NCBI GenBank assembly: GCA_024402655.1
Contig: JAKSTH010000006.1
Coordinates: 1-42,303, forward strand
DNA: 42,303 bases
Direction of reading: 5' to 3'
DNA from: Treponema sp.
Lineage (GTDB): Bacteria; Spirochaetota; Spirochaetia; Treponematales; Treponemataceae
The translations under genes were made by a program, and so were the position numbers. Below the pieces are notes generated by a model. The model worked only from the letters and a program-made list of their open reading frames with translations, ran no database searches and was not told the origin of the DNA. Positions 34,377-42,274 of the stretch are shown piece after piece; position 1 is the stretch's first letter, and each line of letters opens with the position of its first letter.

Positions 34377-35294
34377 CTATAAACTCTTACGGGTTCTTGG
34401 ATCGACTACTGCACAAATAACATCTGCCAGCAGGTTACAAAGAATAATGATTGCACCCATAAAGATTGTAATTCCCATTACTACTGTGTAGTCGTGGTTC
34501 ATAATTGCGTTTGTAAACTCACGACCAAGACCTGGAATTGAAAATATTTTTTCAATTGTTACAGAACCAGTAAGCAGGAAGGCTACCATTGGTCCCATGT
34601 ATGTAATTACAGGAAGCATTGCATTTTTAAGAACATGGCGGAAAAGAATTGTAGATTTACTAATTCCTTTTGCCTTTGCCATAGTTATGTAATCCTGCCT
34701 AATTACTTCTTCATATGAACTTTGTGTAAGGCGAGCTACTGCAGAAATAGGATACAATCCCTGGGCAATAGCTGGCAGAATGTAATGTTTTGGAGTAGAA
34801 AGACCAATAATTGGTACTGCATTAAGTACAACTCCAAAAACAATCATTAAAAGCAGGGCAACCAGGAAGTTTGGAATACTTACACCCAAAGTCAAACCAG
34901 TAAGCCAGGCTCCTTTTCCCAAAGGGGTTTTTGCTTTTGCCATCATAATTCCGGCAAAAATTCCAACTATTAAAACTAACAGTGCTGTAACAACACCCAG
35001 TTTAAGTGTAGGAACCATAGACTGCTTAATTATATCTGTAACGTTTGTTCCAACCTTTTTATATGAAGTTCCTAAATCGCCTTTTAACATATTTGAAACG
35101 TAAATAAAAAACTGCTGGACAACAGGCTTATCAAGACCATATTGAGCTTCCATTTTTTCAAGCAGTTCCCCGGTAATATTCTTTGACTGCAATGGACTAC
35201 CTGGCATAAGCTTTGTCATTGAAAAGGTAATTACAACAAGAACAAATAAAGTAAGAATACCAAGCAGCAGGCGTTTTGAAATGTACTTAATCAT
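34377..35294 (-). CDS. oppB: Oligopeptide ABC transporter permease OppB
   Basis: The 305-residue permease is the first gene of the opp operon. It has the N-terminal helix LLLGILTLFVLVVITFSMTKLMPGSP, the large periplasmic loop, then five helices, the EAA loop (VIRQDYITMAKAKGISKSTILFRH) and the C-terminal DYTVVMGITIFMGAIIILCN and VDPRTR. The length matches the family. AGGAGG stands 8 nt before the ATG. Its leader holds a promoter, an operator-like site and a long hairpin that may attenuate transcription of the whole operon. Confidence 0.95.
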   Translation of the reverse strand: MIKYISKRLLLGILTLFVLVVITFSMTKLMPGSPLQSKNITGELLEKMEAQYGLDKPVVQQFFIYVSNMLKGDLGTSYKKVGTNVTDIIKQSMVPTLKLGVVTALLVLIVGIFAGIMMAKAKTPLGKGAWLTGLTLGVSIPNFLVALLLMIVFGVVLNAVPIIGLSTPKHYILPAIAQGLYPISAVARLTQSSYEEVIRQDYITMAKAKGISKSTILFRHVLKNAMLPVITYMGPMVAFLLTGSVTIEKIFSIPGLGREFTNAIMNHDYTVVMGITIFMGAIIILCNLLADVICAVVDPRTRKSL

Positions 35295-35334
35295 TTTATA
35301 TGCCTCCTAATTATGATTTAGCGGTTAAATCAAA

Positions 35335-35380
35335 AAAGGGCGGTAATAAGGTTTTCTTTTCGACCTCATTGCCGCCCTTT
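35335..35380 (-). terminator. Attenuator-like hairpin in the opp leader
   Basis: Reading leftward, a 9-bp stem AAAGGGCGG/CCGCCCTTT extends past one C-A mismatch into AAT/ATT, a G-U and AGGT/ACCT, with a 10-nt loop and a downstream T-run. It lies between the predicted opp start site (near 35428) and oppB, so it sits in the leader. The same DNA folds equally well on the plus strand and has a T-run there too. Confidence 0.7.
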
Positions 35381-35385
35381 ATTTT

Positions 35386-35400
35386 TTGAACTTTCTACAA
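35386..35400. promoter_or_regulatory. Partial copy of the TTGTA-N5-TACAA operator
   Basis: TTGAACTTTCTACAA keeps the right half TTTCTACAA and the left TTG. It lies downstream of the opp start site and may be a secondary operator or chance. Confidence 0.35.
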
Positions 35401-35434
35401 AAAAAAGTTCTGTAATTCGATTTAAGTTACCTAG

Positions 35435-35464
35435 TTTATACAGAAAAATGGGCTGTATAGTCAA
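35435..35464 (-). promoter_or_regulatory. opp operon promoter
   Basis: TTGACT (35464-35459), an 18-nt spacer and TATAAA (35440-35435), reading leftward. The start site would be near 35428, giving a leader of about 135 nt. Confidence 0.7.
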
Positions 35465-35480
35465 TTAATTTTGCTCCGAA

Positions 35481-35495
35481 TTGTATTTTCTACAA
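35481..35495. promoter_or_regulatory. Inverted-repeat operator, copy 1
   Basis: TTGTATTTTCTACAA, TTGTA-N5-TACAA. It lies between the divergent opp and dehydrogenase promoters, upstream of both -35 elements (about 60 and 77 nt from the two predicted start sites). That position suits an activator. It matches the copy at 38809-38823 at 13 of 15 positions. Confidence 0.6.
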
Positions 35496-35529
35496 AACCC
35501 ACAGTGGTTTTCTTATGATATGTACAAAT

Positions 35530-35559
35530 TTGACATGATATTATTGACAGAAACATAAA
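35530..35559 (+). promoter_or_regulatory. Promoter of the D-2-hydroxyacid dehydrogenase gene
   Basis: TTGACA (35530-35535), an 18-nt spacer and CATAAA (35554-35559). A second TTGACA at 35544-35549 could serve a nearby start site. The rest of the 307-nt gene-free stretch is covered by the opp leader and the operator. Confidence 0.55.
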
Positions 35560-35601
35560 TTCTTTTTTATTTTATCCCAAATTCACATAGCGGAGGACAA
35601 T

Positions 35602-36624
35602 ATGAAAGTAGTTGTTATACAAGAAACAGTAATGATGCCTAACCTGACTCCACAAGAAGTCACAGCACACTGGAATAAGTTAAAAGAAATACCAGGAGTA
35701 GAACTGGAAGTTAAATTTCCAACAGGATACCCAATGCCAGATGAACTGCATGAACTTGTAGGAGATGCAGAAGTTGTATTTGGTATTTGGATTTCAGATT
35801 CTGTTATAAACGAAGAATGGTTGAGTAAGCATCCAAACTTAAAATATATTGCCACTCTGGGACATGGATGGCGGGAATTTGATGTGGAAATGACTCGCCG
35901 CAAAGGTATGACAATTACAAATACAATTTACGGAGCTCAGACAATTGCAGAATATGGCTGGGCTTTGCTTATGGAAGTTTGCCATCATGTAAATGCACAT
36001 TCAGATTTAATTAAAAATAATGACTGGGGTACTACAGATGAAGCTGTAAAAGTTTTGAACAGAAAAAAATGGGATACAGTTGTTACTCCACAAATTGAAC
36101 TTTACGGAAAAACCTGTGGTATTTTTGGACTTGGTGCAATTGGCCTTGCTTTTGCAAAAATGGCAGCAGGTTTTGGTATGCGTGTAATTTCTTACAGCCG
36201 CCACAAAAAAGTTGGTGCAATTTACAGTTTTATTGAACAGGTTGATTTTGACACTTTACTTAAAGAGTCAGATGTAATTTCAATTCATGCTCCATTTACA
36301 AAAGAAACAGCTGACACATTCGATAAAGCTGCTTTTGATAAAATGAAAGACGGAGTAATTATTATTAATACAGCCAGAGGTGGATTAATTCGTGAAGAAG
36401 CACTTTTAGAAGCTTTGGAAACAGGAAAAGTTTACGGGGCAGGTTTAGATGTACTTCGTGAAGAGCCACCAACACAGGATAATCCTTTATTCCACACAGA
36501 TAAAACTTCTATTACCGGACATATTGCCTGGCTTACAAAAGAAAGCCGCTTAAGAGCAGTTGATATGGCAATTGAAAACTTTCAGCATTATCTGAACGGC
36601 ATACCAACAAGTGTCATAAACTAA
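35602..36624 (+). CDS. NAD-dependent D-2-hydroxyacid dehydrogenase
   Basis: The 340-residue cytoplasmic enzyme interconverts a 2-oxoacid and a D-2-hydroxyacid with NAD(P)H. The nucleotide motif GLGAIG is at 176-181. The catalytic residues are R259 (NTARGG), the glutamate at 287-288 (REEPP) and H307 (GHIAW). The Rossmann and substrate domains are intact and the length is typical. The substrate cannot be named; phosphoglycerate, lactate and branched 2-oxoacids are all possible in this family. The SD CGGAGG precedes the ATG. It is transcribed divergently from opp and shares the TTGTA-N5-TACAA site with it. An intrinsic terminator lies just beyond its end. Confidence 0.93.
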   Translation: MKVVVIQETVMMPNLTPQEVTAHWNKLKEIPGVELEVKFPTGYPMPDELHELVGDAEVVFGIWISDSVINEEWLSKHPNLKYIATLGHGWREFDVEMTRRKGMTITNTIYGAQTIAEYGWALLMEVCHHVNAHSDLIKNNDWGTTDEAVKVLNRKKWDTVVTPQIELYGKTCGIFGLGAIGLAFAKMAAGFGMRVISYSRHKKVGAIYSFIEQVDFDTLLKESDVISIHAPFTKETADTFDKAAFDKMKDGVIIINTARGGLIREEALLEALETGKVYGAGLDVLREEPPTQDNPLFHTDKTSITGHIAWLTKESRLRAVDMAIENFQHYLNGIPTSVIN

Positions 36625-36630
36625 AAAATA

Positions 36631-37350
36631 TTAATTATTGTAATTATACTCCTGGTTATACAGCCAGGAGATTTTTTTGTCTGCAATTATACAGCCCATT
36701 TTTTTGTGCATAGCAATAGACGAAAGATTATGGTCTATAATCTGAGCAAAGCGTGTGCCTGTCTTATAGTTTAGAAAAGCCTGAGTCATAATTTTTATGC
36801 CGTAGCCTTGTTTTCTGAATTCTGGTTTTACAAATAAGGCACCTACAGTTTCGTCTATATGAAAAGCAACATAACCAATTAAAGTATTATTTTCATACCA
36901 ACCAAAAAGTCTGTTATGTTCATAAAGCTGACACATGTATTCATCCATTTCGTAAGTTTTTTGAACATAAGGTAAATCTTCTTTGTGTAAAAGACATAAG
37001 GGTGATGAAGAGAGAGATTTTTCTGCAACAGCTGATTGGGAAGAAAGGGCAGCATTTTCTGGAAAAATTGCCTGTATACAATCGTAATGATGTTTAAAAT
37101 CAGACAGTAAAAGCTGTTGCAGTTTTTTATTTGTAGTTTGCAGTCTTGTTACAGGAAGAGATTTAAGAATTTTACAAAAAGAGCTGTAATCTGTGCCTTT
37201 GTATTCTGCAATGTGAACATTACTTACAGTACAGTGGATAATCACCCCTTCATTACTGGGGCAATCAACAATTTTATAAGGATGTTCCAGAGCAGAACAT
37301 ACATGGGCATAATTAATTTTATCTTGAGTCAGTTCCTGCAAAAAATCCAT
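36631..37350 (-). CDS. GNAT-family N-acetyltransferase
   Basis: The 239-residue protein has a C-terminal GNAT domain (about 120-235): the acetyl-CoA loop is in FVKPEFRKQGYGIKIM, with the R/Q-x-x-G-x-G/A pattern (RKQGYG), and the SIAMHKKMG segment follows. The N-terminal ~110 residues are a separate alpha/beta region of unknown role. The target is unknown. It starts 3 nt after the MATE gene with no SD sequence, so it is probably translated by coupling. Its last codons contain the terminator of the convergent dehydrogenase gene. Confidence 0.85.
   Translation of the reverse strand: MDFLQELTQDKINYAHVCSALEHPYKIVDCPSNEGVIIHCTVSNVHIAEYKGTDYSSFCKILKSLPVTRLQTTNKKLQQLLLSDFKHHYDCIQAIFPENAALSSQSAVAEKSLSSSPLCLLHKEDLPYVQKTYEMDEYMCQLYEHNRLFGWYENNTLIGYVAFHIDETVGALFVKPEFRKQGYGIKIMTQAFLNYKTGTRFAQIIDHNLSSIAMHKKMGCIIADKKISWLYNQEYNYNN
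36649..36678 (+). terminator. Intrinsic terminator of the dehydrogenase gene inside the GNAT coding sequence
   Basis: CTCCTGG (36649-36655) pairs with CCAGGAG (36664-36670) over 7 bp around an 8-nt loop, followed by A and seven T. Confidence 0.85.
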
Positions 37351-37353
37351 TTG

Positions 37354-38709
37354 TCAGACAACGGCTTTTTTCATCCATTTGCCGCTTTTTAATCTCCATG
37401 TGTTTGATATACATCTTGCAAGCCAGTCTATAGTCATAGCAATCCATACTACCAGAACACCAGGAAGAGGACTTCCAATAAGTGTATTTAACCATGTAAG
37501 TAAATAAGCAAAACCAATTCTGAATACCCACATAATTATGATTGAGGCAGTCATAAGATATTTTACATCTCCGCTGGCACGCAAAACAGATTGCAGAGTC
37601 CATGCTGCTGGCCACATAATAACACAACATGCGCTGTGATACCACATTAAAATGCGAGCCAGGTGATCTGCTTCTGGTGAAAGATTATACCAGCTTGCAA
37701 TAGTTGGAGTAAGAATAACAATAAACAGATTTTCTATCCACAACATAACGTAAGCCCAGAACATAAGCTTTTTGGTATATTTTTTTGCAGAATCGTAGTC
37801 GTTTGCACCAACACACTGTCCAACAATTGTTGTAATGGCAAGCCCAGTTGCTGCTGCTGGAATTGTAGCTAAAAGTTCAATGGTGCTGGCAGTAGCATTA
37901 GCCGCAATGGAAGCAGTGCCAAAGCTTGCAATTAAAGCCTGGGTAAAAAGTTTACCAATCTGGAACATGGCATTATCTATGCCGCTAGGAATGCCAAGTG
38001 CAAGAATATTTTTCTGAATTTTCCAGTTAAAACCAAGGCGCAAATATTTGTCTATATGCAGTTCCAAATCCTGGTTTCTTAATACAAATATTACAATAAT
38101 TCCCGCAACAGCACGGCTGATTAATGTAGCATAACCAACACCGGCAATTCCCATATTAAAGCCAAAAACAAAAATAGCGTTTCCAATAATGTTCAGTACA
38201 TTCATAATTGTGGAAACATACATACTCAGTTTTGAATTTCCCATAGAACGGAACAAAGCCGTAGCTCCGTAATAAACAGAAATGAAAGGGAAAGAAAGGG
38301 CAGTAATGTAAAAATAGATTACCGCATTTTCCATAACAGCCTCTTCTACATTGCCATATATTAAGCCAAGAATCTGGCGGTTCAAAAGCAGACACACAGC
38401 TGTAATAACTATAGCAAACACAAAACAGATAAGAATCAGCTGATTGGAAACTATATTTGCAGTGTCTTTCCTTTTAGCACCAATTGCCTGGGCCGCAACA
38501 ACAGCTCCTCCAGTGGCTAAAGCTGTAAATACATAGATTAAAAGATTCGCAATAGTATTTACCAAAGAGACACCAGATACCGCAGTATCACCAGCGCCAG
38601 ATACCATAATCATATCGGCCATGCCAACAGTAACAGCAAGAATCTGTTCAATTACAAGTGGCAGAACAAGGGTTATAAGAAATTTCCGATTAAATTGTAT
38701 TTTTTCCAT
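37354..38709 (-). CDS. MATE-family multidrug/metabolite efflux pump
   Basis: The 451-residue protein starts at 38709, where GGAGAC precedes the ATG; a longer frame to 38739 lacks an SD sequence. MATE pumps export cationic or hydrophobic compounds using a Na+ or H+ gradient. About twelve membrane segments in two halves are visible. Family-typical stretches are VLPLVIEQILAVTVGMADMIMVS, GGAVVAAQAIGAKRKD in the first half and ATGLAITTIVGQCVGAND in the second. It lies divergent to the aminotransferase gene. A 10-bp inverted repeat overlaps its promoter, which suggests repression. The GNAT gene follows in the same transcript. Confidence 0.93.
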   Translation of the reverse strand: MEKIQFNRKFLITLVLPLVIEQILAVTVGMADMIMVSGAGDTAVSGVSLVNTIANLLIYVFTALATGGAVVAAQAIGAKRKDTANIVSNQLILICFVFAIVITAVCLLLNRQILGLIYGNVEEAVMENAVIYFYITALSFPFISVYYGATALFRSMGNSKLSMYVSTIMNVLNIIGNAIFVFGFNMGIAGVGYATLISRAVAGIIVIFVLRNQDLELHIDKYLRLGFNWKIQKNILALGIPSGIDNAMFQIGKLFTQALIASFGTASIAANATASTIELLATIPAAATGLAITTIVGQCVGANDYDSAKKYTKKLMFWAYVMLWIENLFIVILTPTIASWYNLSPEADHLARILMWYHSACCVIMWPAAWTLQSVLRASGDVKYLMTASIIIMWVFRIGFAYLLTWLNTLIGSPLPGVLVVWIAMTIDWLARCISNTWRLKSGKWMKKAVV

Positions 38710-38752
38710 AGGTTGTCTCCTTAAGTTTTTTTGAAACAAACTTTAGTTGCCA

Positions 38753-38782
38753 ATAATATTGATTTTCCACAATAAAAATCAA
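38753..38782 (-). promoter_or_regulatory. MATE gene promoter
   Basis: TTGATT (38782-38777), an 18-nt spacer and TATTAT (38758-38753), reading leftward. Confidence 0.55.
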
Positions 38783-38784
38783 TA
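38757..38784. repeat. Perfect 10-bp inverted repeat over the MATE promoter
   Basis: TATTGATTTT (38757-38766) and AAAATCAATA (38775-38784) around an 8-nt spacer. It covers the -35 element and the whole spacer, so a bound repressor would block RNA polymerase. Confidence 0.6.
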
Positions 38785-38808
38785 AAAAACAGATATTTGG
38801 GCATAAAT

Positions 38809-38823
38809 TTGTAAATTCTACAA
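38809..38823. promoter_or_regulatory. Inverted-repeat operator, copy 2
   Basis: TTGTAAATTCTACAA, TTGTA-N5-TACAA, extended by one pair on each side (38808-38824). It lies in the MATE/aminotransferase divergent region and matches the copy at 35481-35495 at 13 of 15 positions. Confidence 0.6.
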
Positions 38824-38910
38824 AGACTGTAAAAAAACTTTTGTAAAATATTTCTAGTTTTAAATTTTATGAATGCGGTAAACTCCAGATAACAAATCTA
38901 AATCAATAAA

Positions 38911-38934
38911 CAAAAAAAGCCCCAATGGCGGAGC
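38911..38934 (-). terminator. Small leftward hairpin with T-run upstream of the aminotransferase
   Basis: Leftward, GCTCC (38934-38930) pairs with GGGGC (38923-38919), one U-G included, followed by seven T (38918-38912). It would stop leftward (antisense) transcription, or on the plus strand form a small leader hairpin before the SD. Confidence 0.35.
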
Positions 38935-38954
38935 CGTAAAAAAAGGAGATAAAC

Positions 38955-40043
38955 ATGGAATACAAAACATTATTAAGAGATTCAATTAAGGCTTTACCAG
39001 AAAGTAAACGTGCTGCACGTCAGCCAGTAAGCAGCTACACAACTCCAGATATTTACCGTTTGAATTATAATGAAAGCCCATATGGACCTAGTCCAAAAGC
39101 ATTGGAAGCTTTAGCAGAAGCAAGCAAGAGACCAAACATCTATCCAGACTGGTTTTCTGTAGATTTAAAAACAGAGTTTGCAAAACTTCATGGACTTCCA
39201 GACATGATGCATGTTTGTACAGCAACAGGTTCAAGCTCACTTATCAACATTTTGGGAGAAGTTTTTCTGAACATTGGAGACGAAGTAATTCTTGGTGATC
39301 CAAGTTACGAAGCTTTCCGCGATACAGTAAACGTTGCAGGTGGTGTTCCAGTTATGGTGCCTCTTGATGCAGACATGAAATATAATCTTGATGCAATGTA
39401 TGCAGCAATTACTCCAAAAACAAAAATGATTGTTGTGGTAAACCCAAATAACCCAACAGGAACTTATGTAGATTCAGCAGAGCTCGAAAAATTTATTAAA
39501 AAGGTTCCAGAAAATATTCTTGTAATTGTAGATGAAGCTTACCTGGAATTTGTAAGCAAACCTGAAACTTACAGTATGATTAAATTGATTAATGAAGGTT
39601 ATGAAAAGCCACTTTTAGTATTAAAGACTTTCTCTAAAGCTTATGGTATGGCAGGTCTACGTATTGGTGTGGCAGCTGGTAAACCTGAATTAATTTCTTA
39701 CCTTGGAAAATCTGGCGCCGCATGGAACATCAACTTTTTGGGACAGAGAATGGCAGCAGCCGCTTTACAGGATCAGGCATATATTGCAGATATTGCTGCT
39801 AAAAATGCAGTTGAAAGAGATAAAATTACAACAGCATTGGAAGAACTTGGCTGTAAAGTTTATGAAAGCCAGACAAACTTTATTTTGTTCAAAGTTCCAG
39901 GAATTGAAAACACAGAAGTTTATGCAAAACTTGCAGAACAGAAAGTTTTAATTGGTGCTCCAGTGGGAATGAACCGTGTAAGTATTGGTACTGCAGAAAT
40001 GAACGATAAATTCATAAAAATTATGAAGGAAATCTTGAAATAA
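38955..40043 (+). CDS. PLP-dependent aminotransferase, HisC-like (class I/II)
   Basis: The 362-residue cytoplasmic enzyme has fold-type I features: NPNNPTGT (163-170), DEAY (193-196) and the Schiff-base lysine K228 in TFSKAYGMAGLRIG. LNYNESPYGPSP near the N-terminus is typical of histidinol-phosphate aminotransferase-like proteins. No his genes are nearby and the neighbours are a 2-hydroxyacid dehydrogenase and a peptide transporter, so a general amino-acid transaminase feeding 2-oxoacids is as likely as a role in histidine synthesis. The SD AAAAAGGAG precedes the ATG. It is followed by a strong terminator. Confidence 0.92.
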   Translation: MEYKTLLRDSIKALPESKRAARQPVSSYTTPDIYRLNYNESPYGPSPKALEALAEASKRPNIYPDWFSVDLKTEFAKLHGLPDMMHVCTATGSSSLINILGEVFLNIGDEVILGDPSYEAFRDTVNVAGGVPVMVPLDADMKYNLDAMYAAITPKTKMIVVVNPNNPTGTYVDSAELEKFIKKVPENILVIVDEAYLEFVSKPETYSMIKLINEGYEKPLLVLKTFSKAYGMAGLRIGVAAGKPELISYLGKSGAAWNINFLGQRMAAAALQDQAYIADIAAKNAVERDKITTALEELGCKVYESQTNFILFKVPGIENTEVYAKLAEQKVLIGAPVGMNRVSIGTAEMNDKFIKIMKEILK

Positions 40044-40080
40044 ATCCCAAGATTTGCTAATAATTAGTTAGTAAATTTTG

Positions 40081-40128
40081 AAGGCGCAACGATGTGCATA
40101 ATCACAGTCGGTGCGCCTTCTTTTTTTT
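40081..40128 (+). terminator. Intrinsic terminator after the aminotransferase gene
   Basis: AAGGCGCA (40081-40088) pairs with TGCGCCTT (40112-40119), followed by C and eight T. Confidence 0.85.
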
Positions 40129-40148
40129 AACCCAAAAAGGTGCCGATT

Positions 40149-41312
40149 ATGATTACCGTTAATGAAATTAAGAATCTTTCACTATTTAAGAAATTTAAGA
40201 TTTTGACTGGAAAAGAATATTTGTCTAATACAGTAACAACAGCAGTTATTTTGGAATATGAAAGCAGTAGAATAAATTACGCAGGTTACTGTTACGGCTA
40301 TTTTGTGTTAGTTTCTTATTTTTTTGCTTCTACAAACACAGATCTTGTTCACGGAACTCTTAGAAATCTTATCCAAAAAAAAGTTTCAGGAATTGCCTTA
40401 AAAATTCTTCCGGAAGAACATTTACCACAAGATATTATAGAACTGGCCAATGAAAATCACGTTCCAATCCTCACTTTTTATGAAGAGTTTATGGAAGATC
40501 TGATTATTAATATAAATGAGTCTATGAAAACCAGGGCCCAGTATATTATTCACGAAGAAAAAATGAACAGCATTTTAAATGAGCAAAAAGAACCTTCGGA
40601 AGTAGAAAGAATTGCTCTGGAAATAAACCCGGATTTTAAAAGCAAAATTATTGCAGCTAATATTGTTTCAAAACAGGATTCAACAAATCTTCAGGTTCAT
40701 ACATATTTTGATTCATTAATGTATCACTGTGTAAAAGAGCAGCAAAATAAAAGCTGGACCTTTATAAAGTCTGATTACGACATGATATTAATCTGTAGTT
40801 TTGATGAAGATGAAGTTTACGGATTACATCCACTGGCATACATAAAAGACATAATGACACAAAATGGATTTTCACCTGAACAATTTTATGTTGGTTATGT
40901 TGCAGATCCAGAAGATCTTTGTCAGTTAAAAGATACAGTAAAAAAAGCTCAATCAGCTTCTTATGTCTGTAAGTTTAAAAAACAGGATACACTTTCTTAT
41001 AAATATGTGGGCGTTTACAAATATGCAGCTTCAATTGTTGCAGATGAAATACTTTGCGACGAAATCAGTAAAAAAATTCAGATTCTAGAAGAATATGATA
41101 AGAGACATGAATCCAGCCTGATAAAAACCGTATTATCTTTTGTAAATAAAAACGGGGACTACACGGCAACGAGTCAGGAATGCTTTCAGCATACAAATAC
41201 AATCCGCTACAGAATAAAAAAAGTGGAACAGCTTTTAGATCTGGAAGAATCTACAGCAGAAGAAGAAATCAGGATGATAGTGCGATGCTATCATTTGTTA
41301 AAGCAAAAATAG
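40149..41312 (+). CDS. PucR-family transcriptional regulator
   Basis: The 387-residue protein has the PucR N-terminal ligand domain (about 1-125: TVNEIKNLSLFKKFKILTG...VSGIALKIL...IPILTFYEEF-like VPILTFYEEF), a central region and a C-terminal PucR helix-turn-helix (FVNKNGDYTATSQECFQHTNTIRYRIKKVEQLL). Family members activate purine, amino-acid or osmolyte catabolic genes in response to a metabolite. The start at 40149 was chosen because AAAAAGG lies 8 nt upstream; a GTG at 40140 would overlap that SD. It is flanked by the aminotransferase and the ketopantoate-reductase-like gene and is the obvious candidate to bind TTGTA-N5-TACAA. That link is inferred only. Confidence 0.9.
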   Translation: MITVNEIKNLSLFKKFKILTGKEYLSNTVTTAVILEYESSRINYAGYCYGYFVLVSYFFASTNTDLVHGTLRNLIQKKVSGIALKILPEEHLPQDIIELANENHVPILTFYEEFMEDLIININESMKTRAQYIIHEEKMNSILNEQKEPSEVERIALEINPDFKSKIIAANIVSKQDSTNLQVHTYFDSLMYHCVKEQQNKSWTFIKSDYDMILICSFDEDEVYGLHPLAYIKDIMTQNGFSPEQFYVGYVADPEDLCQLKDTVKKAQSASYVCKFKKQDTLSYKYVGVYKYAASIVADEILCDEISKKIQILEEYDKRHESSLIKTVLSFVNKNGDYTATSQECFQHTNTIRYRIKKVEQLLDLEESTAEEEIRMIVRCYHLLKQK

Positions 41313-41344
41313 AATAAAAAAGCAAAAACTTTCTGGAGGTTTTT

Positions 41345-42274
41345 ATGAAAATAGTAATTATTGGTGCCGGTGCAATGGGATGTCTTTACGGGGCATATTT
41401 AAGCAAGAAACATGAAGTAATTATGCTGGACAGTTATGAGCCACAGGTAAAATCAATTAATGAAAACGGTATTACAGTTGTAGAAGAAGATGAAACAGAG
41501 CAGCAGTTTACCGGAATAAAAGCATATCTTTCTGGAGAGTATAACGAAGTTGCAGATTTAATTATTGTGTTTGTAAAATCAACTTTTTCAGAAGAAGCAT
41601 TGCAGACAAATAAAAAACTTTTTGGAGACCATACTCTGGTAATGACACTGCAGAATGGTGCTGGAAACGACAGAAAAATTGCAAAATATGTAGCAAAGAA
41701 AAATATTGTAATTGGAACAAGCAAGCATAACTCTGTAAACCTGGGTAGTGGAAAAGTACGCCATTCGGGACATGGGGCAACAACAATAGGAAGCAATATG
41801 CAGGCCACAAAAAATCTGGAAAAAATTAAAACAATTCTGGAAGACGGCGGTTTTATTGCAGAAATTACAGATGATATTCAGCGCATCATCTGGAGTAAAC
41901 TTTTTGTAAATCTTTCGATTAATACATTTACAGCAATTACCCGTTCTCCAATTGGTTCAATGATAGACAACAAATATGCCTGGGACTTCGCAGAAAAAAT
42001 GATTTGTGAGGCCGTAGATGTGGCAGAAGCAGATGGTACACATTTTTCATACATGGAAGTGCTGAATATGGTACATCATGTTTGTGAAGATGCCGGCAAA
42101 GGTTATTCGTCTATGAGCCAGGATGTTATGAATTGCCGCCGCACCGAAATTGATGCAATTAATGGTGCAATTGTAGAACAGGCTAAGTTATACAACGTGC
42201 CTGTTCCTTATAACTCATTGATTGTGGATTTGATTCACGCTATTGAAGGAGCGTATAAGTATCATAAGGAGTAG
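41345..42274 (+). CDS. Ketopantoate reductase-like (ApbA/PanE family) oxidoreductase
   Basis: The 309-residue enzyme has the N-terminal NADP motif GAGAMG (7-12), KSTFSEEAL, LQNGAGN and SKHNSVNLG. The family's lysine region is in WSKLFVNLSINTFTAITRSPIG and the C-terminal glutamate in RRTEIDAINGAIV. The length is right for 2-dehydropantoate 2-reductase. No other pantothenate gene is present, and it follows a PucR-type regulator by 32 nt with SD GGAGG. A different 2-oxoacid reductase activity is therefore quite possible, and no gene symbol is given. The last 29 bases of the window show only a short hairpin-like GGAT/ATCC. Confidence 0.88.
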   Translation: MKIVIIGAGAMGCLYGAYLSKKHEVIMLDSYEPQVKSINENGITVVEEDETEQQFTGIKAYLSGEYNEVADLIIVFVKSTFSEEALQTNKKLFGDHTLVMTLQNGAGNDRKIAKYVAKKNIVIGTSKHNSVNLGSGKVRHSGHGATTIGSNMQATKNLEKIKTILEDGGFIAEITDDIQRIIWSKLFVNLSINTFTAITRSPIGSMIDNKYAWDFAEKMICEAVDVAEADGTHFSYMEVLNMVHHVCEDAGKGYSSMSQDVMNCRRTEIDAINGAIVEQAKLYNVPVPYNSLIVDLIHAIEGAYKYHKE

